A program made the position numbers and the translations under genes. 51,205 nucleotides of DNA from an uncultured Myxococcales bacterium. Lineage in GTDB: Bacteria > Myxococcota_A > UBA9042 > DTJE01. Positions 45,696-51,205 of this stretch are shown here, piece after piece. The stretch spans positions 1-51,205 of the forward strand of contig CAIOFV010000152.1 of assembly GCA_903857665.1 (NCBI GenBank), given 5' to 3'. The notes under the pieces are model-generated. The model was not told the DNA's origin. It saw nothing but the letters and a program-made list of their open reading frames with translations, and did no database searches. The stretch's first letter is position 1. The number at the start of each line of letters is the position of its first letter.

Positions 45696-47612
45696 TCACG
45701 CCAGGATTTCCTGCGCCCTCGCATTCCCCGGCCCGTTCGTGCCCGCGGGGAACGATATCGCCACGGTGCTGCCCAGGCCGGGCCCGGGGCTGGTCGCCTG
45801 GATGCGTCCCCCCATCTCCTCAACGGCCTGCGCGCAGAACTTCAGGCCCTGGCCGCGACCGGCGCCCTTGGTGGAGGACCCGCCGTCGAACAGCGTCTTG
45901 ACCTGGTCGGGGGACATGCCGACGCCGTTGTCCCGGACCTCGATGCAGACGGTTTCGTGCGGCGCCTTGACGACCCGCACGTGGATGACCCGATCCCTGC
46001 AGTTCCCCTGCAGGCAGGCCTCCTTCGCGTTCGTCAGGAGGTTCACCAGCACTTCGACCAGTTTGACCCGCTCCAGCCACAGCGGCGGGGTCTCCTCGTA
46101 CTCCCGCTCGATCCGGATCCCGCTCTTCGCGAGGGTCGACTGGACCATGTTCAGCGACAGGGTCGCCAGGCGGACCAGCGTGACCTGCTCCAGGGGAGCC
46201 TCTCCCTTCTTCACCATGACCCGGTGGGCCTGGATGACCTCGTTCATGTGCAGGAGGTTCTGGTTCAGGACCACCAGGTCGGCGGCCAGCACCTCGTCGT
46301 CGCGGTTCATCTGGACCGCCAGCTTGGACAGGTAGTTCAAGAGGTTCTGGCCCTGCTCCTCCTCGGCGAGGAAGCGGCCCAGGTCGGCACCCTGGGCCCT
46401 CATCGCCTCGACGGTCCGGGTGATCGCCGGGCCGCGCGTGATGCGGGCACGCTCCGACATGCCCTGCACGGGCACCCAGACGCTGTTGAGGGCGTTGCCC
46501 AGGTTGTGGATCACGTTCCGGCTGATGGTGGCCATGCCGCTGAGGTGCGAAACCTCCACCAGCCGGCCCTGCATCTTTTCCAACTGCTCCAGCATGCGGT
46601 CGAACTCGACGGCGAGGCTGCCGATCTCGTCACGCCGCCCGGAATGGAGCCGCGCCGAAAGGTCCCCCTCCCGGCCCACGTTGGAGATGTGCTGGGTCAG
46701 GTCGGACAGGGGTGCGACGACGATGGCGCGGATCATCCCGTACATGAGGAAGCCAATCAGCACGCCGGCCACCGTCAGGGCGACGGCCCCCGCGTCCAGG
46801 ATGAAACGGCCCCGCGTCCAGATCCCCAGGGGGAAATCGGCGCGGAACAGCAGCGCGGGGCGCCCGTCCAGGCCGGCGATCGCGCCGACGGACTCCACGT
46901 GCGACTCGAATTCGCGGGTCAGGTCCCCGCGACTTTCGGACCCCTCCCCGGCCAGTTCGGCGAGATCGGCCGGAAGGCCCGGCGCACCCGGCGGCCAGGC
47001 CTCGAAATCGACCTGGATACGGCGGCCCAGGGCTGCCAGGGCCTTGCGATCCAGCACGCGTCCCACCGCGAGGATCCCCGGGGTGGGATCCCCCGGGACC
47101 GGCGGGCGGCGGGCCATGTAGGCCACCATCAATGCGCCGGTCCGTGTCGCGAGGATCCCGGTCCGGGGGCCGTCCTCCCAGATCGCGGACAGGAGGGGGC
47201 TGCCGGGGGGCAGGGAGGTTCCCGCCAGGTGATCCGGGAGGTCCGCATCGCCCAGCGTGGCCGGCGACGACCATCGGTCCCGCAGGGTCCCCTCGCGATC
47301 GTAGACCGCGACGAAATCCAGCGTCCCGGCAGGCGCAGCCCGCGATGACGCGATCGCGGGTTGCAGGCCAGGCGCTTCATCCACGGGCGCGGGGACGGCG
47401 CCGGGCTCGTTCCACAGCCTGCCCAGGGCGGCTACCTGGTCCAGTTCATCCTGCAGAGCCACGCGCAGTCGCACGACCTCCCGATGCGCCCCCTGTCCCT
47501 CGATGGCCAGGAACTGGGGCAGCAGGAGCCGGTAGGTCAACAGGTAGCCGACGACGATGATCGAGGCCAACACTGCCAGGACCACCCAGCCGACCTTGGC
47601 GCGCAACTTCAT
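45696..47612 (-). CDS. CHASE4-like membrane sensor histidine kinase
   Basis: The 638-residue kinase has TM1 at about 8-28, a periplasmic CHASE4-like sensor at about 29-268 (FLAIEGQGAHREVVRLRVAL, LGRLWNE), TM2 at about 271-293, and HAMP at about 294-346. It has an H-box of the HNLGN type with probable phospho-acceptor His369 (RNVIHNLGNALNSV) and a C-terminal HATPase (NLLTNAKEA, DNGVGMSPDQV, GRGQGLKFC). The ATP-binding domain ends in the less common GQGLKFCAQAVEEMGG. ATG 47610-47612 gives a normal signal-anchor start. It heads the six-gene run and probably addresses the REC-GGDEF-EAL protein. Confidence 0.9.
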   Translation of the reverse strand: MKLRAKVGWVVLAVLASIIVVGYLLTYRLLLPQFLAIEGQGAHREVVRLRVALQDELDQVAALGRLWNEPGAVPAPVDEAPGLQPAIASSRAAPAGTLDFVAVYDREGTLRDRWSSPATLGDADLPDHLAGTSLPPGSPLLSAIWEDGPRTGILATRTGALMVAYMARRPPVPGDPTPGILAVGRVLDRKALAALGRRIQVDFEAWPPGAPGLPADLAELAGEGSESRGDLTREFESHVESVGAIAGLDGRPALLFRADFPLGIWTRGRFILDAGAVALTVAGVLIGFLMYGMIRAIVVAPLSDLTQHISNVGREGDLSARLHSGRRDEIGSLAVEFDRMLEQLEKMQGRLVEVSHLSGMATISRNVIHNLGNALNSVWVPVQGMSERARITRGPAITRTVEAMRAQGADLGRFLAEEEQGQNLLNYLSKLAVQMNRDDEVLAADLVVLNQNLLHMNEVIQAHRVMVKKGEAPLEQVTLVRLATLSLNMVQSTLAKSGIRIEREYEETPPLWLERVKLVEVLVNLLTNAKEACLQGNCRDRVIHVRVVKAPHETVCIEVRDNGVGMSPDQVKTLFDGGSSTKGAGRGQGLKFCAQAVEEMGGRIQATSPGPGLGSTVAISFPAGTNGPGNARAQEILA

Positions 47613-47910
47613 TGCCAGGCATCTCCGGTCGTTCTGCGGCATCGGGCCATCCGCCGACCGGCCGGCGGGTGGACGACGCCACGACGACGAGGGAGAGATC
47701 GCTCATTCATTTCCGACTGGATCGGATTATCCCCCGGCGGCCGGAAAGCGCAAGAACATGCATGACTTCCTGGACAGGGCGACGCAGGGCGGGCGCAGGG
47801 CCAGGTTCTGGCAACCCAACCACCCGCTGTCCTTGTCCCCTCCACGTGATAATCTTCTGGCGTACCTCACGAGGCCCAGGCGGGTCAGGACGACGTGGTG
47901 GAGCGTTCGA
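47613..47910. other. Divergent intergenic region between kinase and restriction genes
   Basis: I see no supported gene in these 298 bases; several overlapping frames have no homology-like content. It contains a candidate kinase promoter (47726-47753). On the plus strand there is a GATAAT (47848-47853) without a clear -35, possibly for the restriction operon. Confidence 0.6.
47726..47753 (-). promoter_or_regulatory. Possible promoter of the six-gene signalling run
   Basis: The minus strand has TTGCGC (47753-47748) and GATAAT (47731-47726) at 16-base spacing, about 114 bases before the first ATG of the run. The match is partial. Confidence 0.4.
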
Positions 47911-48834
47911 ATGGATGAACTGAAGAAGGATCTCGATACATCTCGACGTTTCGAGATGATGACCTACCTGGACTCGATGCGAGCGATGTACGAGAGCGCG
48001 GTGAAACAGAACGGTGAACTGTTCGATATCGCCACCGAACTCACGACAGGCTTTTCCCGCATCGAGGCCGAAGCGGTGATCACGGATTCGCGGATCATCA
48101 AGATTCTTCGTTACTGCGTCGCGCCATCCATCAGCCAAATGAAATTTGGTCAGTTCTTCGGCCTCAGTTCGATTACTGCGCTGGAAAAGGATCGGGTCGT
48201 TCGCGGCATCAAGGTCGCTCAACTGAAGAAGATCGCGAAGCCGATCGCCGATTTCGTAAACGCGAATCTCGACAAATCCAGATTCTTGTGGCTCGAACGG
48301 GAACTCCAGGGAGAATCCCTGAGCGTTGCGCAAGACTACGCGAAGAAATGGACGTGTTCGCTGATCGCCGATCAGAACGCTCAAACCGAGTACAGGAACT
48401 GGCGGAAGACTCTCCAGGAGGCCAAGATCGATGCATTCCTGGTGGAGAGCGGTTACTCCCGCTCCACCTACACTGGCGTAGTTCGAAACCAAACCGATAT
48501 CAAGTTGGGGCAGTTCTCCCATGAGCGAAAAGTCCATGGCCGGACAGACCAGAAGGCAGACCTTGTCATCCGAACGCGCAACACGGGTCGCATCGTGTTG
48601 ATCGAGGCGAAAGCGGTCGGAGTCAAGGTCGATGCGTTCAAGCGCGTAAAGGAGTGCTGCGACAAATCCCGTGATTGGTGCCAGAACGAGGCGCTTGGCG
48701 ATGTGGATGTCGTCGCCGTCATTGGAGGGTTCTTCGCCTCGACGAATATTGAAGCGCTGGAGGCTGCTGGCGTTACCGTGATTTGGGAACATCGATTGAG
48801 TGATTTGGCATCCCATCTCCAGGAAGTGTCATGA
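47911..48834 (+). CDS. Probable type II restriction endonuclease, XamI-family-like
   Basis: The 307-residue product resembles XamI-family endonucleases in its C-terminal half. KADLVIRTRNTGRIVLIEAK supplies a PD-(D/E)XK-type site (Asp217, Glu232, Lys234), followed by the family-like AVIGGFFASTNIEALEAAGV and VTVIWEHRLSDLASHL. The N-terminal half is helical and includes LRYCVAPSISQ. The pairing with a methyltransferase whose ATG overlaps this TGA (ATGA) supports the call. Codons and base composition are visibly less GC-rich than in flanking genes (many Gln, Lys and Asn codons with A/T third bases), suggesting transfer. ATG 47911 has a nearby GGAG. The recognition site is unknown. Confidence 0.75.
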   Translation: MDELKKDLDTSRRFEMMTYLDSMRAMYESAVKQNGELFDIATELTTGFSRIEAEAVITDSRIIKILRYCVAPSISQMKFGQFFGLSSITALEKDRVVRGIKVAQLKKIAKPIADFVNANLDKSRFLWLERELQGESLSVAQDYAKKWTCSLIADQNAQTEYRNWRKTLQEAKIDAFLVESGYSRSTYTGVVRNQTDIKLGQFSHERKVHGRTDQKADLVIRTRNTGRIVLIEAKAVGVKVDAFKRVKECCDKSRDWCQNEALGDVDVVAVIGGFFASTNIEALEAAGVTVIWEHRLSDLASHLQEVS

Positions 48835-50015
48835 GCGATTCCAGGACGGCAATCAGTCTTTTTTCGGGCGCTGGCGGGCTCGACATCGGTTTCGAGCGGA
48901 GCGGATTTGAAACGGTCTCCTTGTGCGAATTGGAGCCACGCTTTGCAGACACGCTTCGCAAGAACCAGGGCTGGCCCCATTCGGATGGACGGGAATATTT
49001 TCGCTCCTCAGTCATCCGCACGGCTGACGTGCGCACGCTGGATGGCACGACTCTGAGCAGTGGCAGGCCCATCAGTTGCGTCATCGGCGGCCCTCCCTGC
49101 CAGTCGTTTTCCAGTTCGGGCCACCAACTGAGCACCTTGGATCCCCGAGGACAGTTGGTTCACGAGTTTGTAAGACTCATTTCGGAGATTGCACCGGAGA
49201 CCTTCGTCTTCGAGAACGTTCGCGGAATTGTCACCGCCAGAGATGAACACGGCGAGCCGGGAGGCGTGATCCACGATATCTACGAACGACTCCAGACCCT
49301 GGGTTACAGTTGTCGCGCGCGTCTTCTCAATTCGGCTGACTACGGTTCCTATCAACGACGTGTTCGCTGCTTCATTGTTGGCGTTCGCCATGGCACGGCC
49401 CCCGAATTCCCCGAACCCACCCATGCGTCTGCCGATGAAATGAGCCTTTTCGCGAAGCCCTGGCGGACACTCGGAGAGTTCCTGGAGCGCTTCTCCGACA
49501 ACGATCCCTCAAATTTCGTCTTCCCCTCGGAGTCCTTGGCTCCGCAGTTGGACGCCATGCCAAGCGGATCGGGATTGAAGAGTGCTGGTGCAAATGAGCC
49601 AACGCGTCCGGGAGGGCACTGGGGATATCGACAAGGAACCTTCATCGCGGACCAGTCCCTTCCGGCCCGCACCGTAACCGGCTCCGCAAGTCAGGATTGG
49701 GTCCGCTGGAACGGCCTTCTGCGACGCCTGACTTTGATGGAGGTGAAGCGTCTACAGGGATTCCCTGACGACTGGATGTTTTGCGGAACCAAGTCGGATG
49801 TGTTCAAGCAGGTCGGGAACGCCGTTCCCACGGTCTTTGGAGAGATCATCGGAGCCTTGATTGCCAGGCACCTGGAGAAGCGGGTGGTTGCACCTCCGAA
49901 GAAACTCCCCTTCCCGCACGAGTTCCTTCGATATATCGATTACACGGTTTCCGACCATGCCCGAAACGCGAGCGCCAGAAAGGTTCATCTTCCGTTCGCA
50001 AGGAAGGAAGCCTGA
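48831..50015 (+). CDS. DNA (cytosine-5-)-methyltransferase of a type II restriction-modification system
   Basis: The enzyme methylates C5 of cytosine in a specific site and protects host DNA. The 394-residue product has the ordered C5 motifs: I (SLFSGAGGLDIGFERSG), IV (GGPPCQSFSSSG, catalytic Cys90), VI (FVFENVRGIVTARD), VIII (YGSYQRRVRCFIVGVR), a target-recognition region at about 215-310, IX (LLRRLTLMEVKRLQGFPDDW) and X (KQVGNAVPTVFGEIIG). A C-terminal extension of about 45 basic residues follows. The start overlaps the restriction gene, so nuclease and methylase are made from one message; no controller protein gene is present. Confidence 0.95.
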   Translation: MSDSRTAISLFSGAGGLDIGFERSGFETVSLCELEPRFADTLRKNQGWPHSDGREYFRSSVIRTADVRTLDGTTLSSGRPISCVIGGPPCQSFSSSGHQLSTLDPRGQLVHEFVRLISEIAPETFVFENVRGIVTARDEHGEPGGVIHDIYERLQTLGYSCRARLLNSADYGSYQRRVRCFIVGVRHGTAPEFPEPTHASADEMSLFAKPWRTLGEFLERFSDNDPSNFVFPSESLAPQLDAMPSGSGLKSAGANEPTRPGGHWGYRQGTFIADQSLPARTVTGSASQDWVRWNGLLRRLTLMEVKRLQGFPDDWMFCGTKSDVFKQVGNAVPTVFGEIIGALIARHLEKRVVAPPKKLPFPHEFLRYIDYTVSDHARNASARKVHLPFARKEA

Positions 50016-50429
50016 CAGGCGCAGAGCGGACAACCACCGCTTGTCACGATCCCCGTTTCGGTTCTCCGGGTCCGGAGCCGCCTCCGCGGCGGCGACACCG
50101 GATTCCCCCCGGCCGCAAGCGCAAGACCAAGCCACGGCGCACAACGCAACAATCCCACCCCTCATCAACGCGCTGACCTCCAGGTGTTTCCGCGAGCGAT
50201 GGTACAACCGCGAGTGCCGGGAAGTGCATCAGGCTTGCTACAAGTCCGTCTTCGGAACTTCAGAGAAGTAGTGCTGTTTCGAGGAGGCCCACCTGATCTG
50301 CACAATCGTTGAACGGCGGTCCGTTCCTGCGGAACGCCCGCGCCGACCGGAATCCGCCCGCCCGGACTCTCGCCGGGTTGCCCCGGATCCGCTATCATCG
50401 TTTCGGAGTGGCGCCCGGAGGCAAGAATC
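50016..50429. other. Intergenic region between methyltransferase and toxin-antitoxin genes
   Basis: No complete gene is supported in these 414 bases. On the minus strand an ATG at 50165, with GGAGG 11 bases upstream, begins a lipoprotein-like signal peptide (MRGGIVALCAVAWSCACG). It continues about 50 codons with plausible composition before running antisense into the methyltransferase gene, and may be the 5' remnant of a disrupted gene. TATCAT at about 50393 could be a -10 for the downstream pair, but no -35 is evident. Confidence 0.5.
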
Positions 50430-50654
50430 GTGAGTGCCGCACGCGATGCGCTGTTGGATCTGGCGGGCAAGTTGACCGAAGACGAGGCCGCCGCGGTCCT
50501 GACCGTCGCCCGCGCCGTCGCCGGTTCGGGTCGCCACGCCCGTGCCCGGCTCCGGGAATGGGAAGACCGCGCGGACGTGCGAGCCGCCCGCAAGGCCCTG
50601 GCCGAGCCGGGTTCCGTCCCCCTCGCTACCCTCAAGGCCGATCTGGGGTTGTAG
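50430..50654 (+). CDS. Probable antitoxin of a RelBE/ParDE-type pair
   Basis: This 74-residue protein starts at GTG 50430 and is mainly helical (LLDLAGKLTEDEAAAVLTVA), followed by an Arg-rich segment (ARARLREWEDRADVRAARKA) and the end VPLATLKADLGL, which resembles C-terminal toxin-binding tails of RelB/ParD-like antitoxins. The call rests mostly on context: it ends three bases before a RelE-type toxin gene. I see no clear ribbon-helix-helix or AbrB fold. Confidence 0.65.
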   Translation: MSAARDALLDLAGKLTEDEAAAVLTVARAVAGSGRHARARLREWEDRADVRAARKALAEPGSVPLATLKADLGL

Positions 50655-50657
50655 CCC

Positions 50658-50921
50658 TTGCCCTACGCCATCGAATTCAAACCCTCTGCCGCAGTCGCCT
50701 TGCGTCACCTGCCCCGGCAAGTGCAGTCCCGCATCGTGACAAAGGCGGAGGCCCTGGCCGACAATCCCCGCCCCTCGGGTTGCAAGAAACTGGCGGGCGC
50801 CGATGCCTTGTACCGTGTCCGCATCGGGGACTATCGAATGGTCTACGAGGTCCGGGACGCGGTGTTGACGATCCTGATAGTGCGCATCGGCCATCGGCGC
50901 GACGTCTACCGGGACTGCTAG
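50658..50921 (+). CDS. RelE/ParE-family toxin
   Basis: The 87-residue product has the classic RelE layout: strand YAIEFKPSAAVALRHLP, helix QVQSRIVTKAEALADNP, then CKKLAGADALYRVRIGDYRM and VYEVRDAVLTILIVRIGHRR. The core RVRxGDYRxxYEV and the terminal GHRRDVYR match RelE-type mRNA interferases, which cleave ribosome-bound mRNA; ParE-type gyrase poisons share the fold and cannot be excluded. The start is TTG 50658, three bases after the antitoxin stop, so expression is probably coupled and kept low. Confidence 0.87.
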   Translation: MPYAIEFKPSAAVALRHLPRQVQSRIVTKAEALADNPRPSGCKKLAGADALYRVRIGDYRMVYEVRDAVLTILIVRIGHRRDVYRDC

Positions 50922-50938
50922 GGGCAGCGCCCCGAAAG

Positions 50939-50962
50939 TTGCTACCCCTTTTGCTACCCCTT
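50939..50962. repeat. 12-bp tandem direct repeat
   Basis: TTGCTACCCCTT occurs twice in tandem, just after the toxin gene and about 105 bases from the 3' end of tRNA-Phe. Read on the minus strand it would encode Gly-Val-Ala-Lys type repeats, which might be a leftover of a coding 3' end. Confidence 0.7.
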
Positions 50963-50971
50963 GCCCGGCCC

Positions 50972-50992
50972 AAAGGCCGAAAAGTGGCCTTT
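50972..50992. terminator. Probable bidirectional hairpin terminator between the toxin gene and tRNA-Phe
   Basis: AAAGGCC (50972-50978) and GGCCTTT (50986-50992) form a perfect 7-bp stem with a 7-base loop. It lies between the plus-strand toxin gene and the minus-strand tRNA-Phe, so one hairpin could stop transcripts from both sides. A shorter GGGGC/GCCCC hairpin (50921-50933) overlaps the toxin stop codon. Confidence 0.5.
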
Positions 50993-51067
50993 ATCAACCA
51001 CTTATCGGGGTCGCCTGGACGGGGTAGACTGCGGACGTTTCGGCTGTGAATTCGTGAGGTTCAGAAG

Positions 51068-51140
<73 letters not shown>

Positions 51141-51159
51141 GTCGGTCAAAAGGCGAGGA

Positions 51160-51189
51160 TTTGTAGCGCAAACCATCGCCGGGTGTCAA
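51160..51189 (-). promoter_or_regulatory. Promoter of tRNA-Phe
   Basis: The minus strand has a perfect TTGACA (51189-51184) and TACAAA (51165-51160) at 18-base spacing, with the -10 about 20 bases before the mature tRNA 5' end. Confidence 0.65.
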
Positions 51190-51205
51190 GGAGGAAGTTC
51201 CCGGA

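Noticed and set aside
49861..50271. A plus-strand frame overlapping the end of the methyltransferase gene
   Set aside because: It overlaps well-supported motif-bearing sequence in another phase and has no recognisable fold or start signal.
50430..50654. A confident antitoxin family name (RelB, ParD or similar)
   Set aside because: The sequence alone shows no diagnostic DNA-binding fold; the role is assigned from its position before the toxin gene.

Overview
The window is a high-GC chromosomal segment (by eye about two-thirds G+C; not computed) from a Gram-negative bacterium. It most resembles the deltaproteobacterial/Myxococcota sphere. Supporting signs are lipoproteins with Ig-like repeats or ASH-type repeats plus a von Willebrand A domain, a YcbB-type L,D-transpeptidase, zinc-ribbon forms of S4, S14 and L36, and dense two-component and c-di-GMP signalling. 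Taxonomy is an inference; no rRNA gene is present.

Layout. 1-3283: an 81-bp tandem repeat, then a 993-residue lipoprotein. 3495-5869 (minus): nadC-birA-coaX, a cofactor operon for NAD, biotinyl-protein ligation and CoA; nadC carries an in-frame TAG at codon 17. 6121-9387 (plus): an L,D-transpeptidase, a small coupled ORF and mtnA (methionine salvage). 9461-9681: tRNA-Glu and tRNA-Gln. 9774-25837 (minus): a 30-gene str/S10/spc/alpha ribosomal superoperon of about 16 kb, read from a near-consensus promoter at 25915-25942. rplC (L3) is missing between rpsJ and rplD, and tuf, rpmD, adk and map are missing from their usual places. 26122-27998 (minus): a PduT-like microcompartment shell protein coupled to a PduS-like Fe-S flavoprotein, with no other microcompartment genes nearby. 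28092-36581: a membrane protein, a large ASH/vWA surface protein, comEC, a MOT1-type transporter and a TauE/SafE-like membrane protein.

36623-47612 (minus) is the most distinctive block. Six signalling genes are tightly spaced or overlapping: CHASE4-like histidine kinase, REC-GGDEF-EAL, H-NOX haem sensor, hybrid kinase (PAS-HisKA-HATPase-REC-REC-HPt), REC-GGDEF, and a membrane kinase with three PAS domains, one carrying a five-cysteine cluster. The likely logic is that nitric oxide or redox state, sensed by H-NOX, sets kinase phosphoflow and then c-di-GMP through a cyclase and a dual-domain cyclase/phosphodiesterase.

47911-50921 is an accessory module: a XamI-family-like restriction enzyme translationally coupled to a C5 cytosine methyltransferase, with base composition visibly less GC-rich than its neighbours, then a RelB/RelE-like toxin-antitoxin pair. 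It abuts tRNA-Phe (51068-51140), a common integration target.

Dispersed hexanucleotide GTACCC/GGGTAC arrays occupy at least three intergenic regions. Two of them are arranged as C-rich then G-rich arms.
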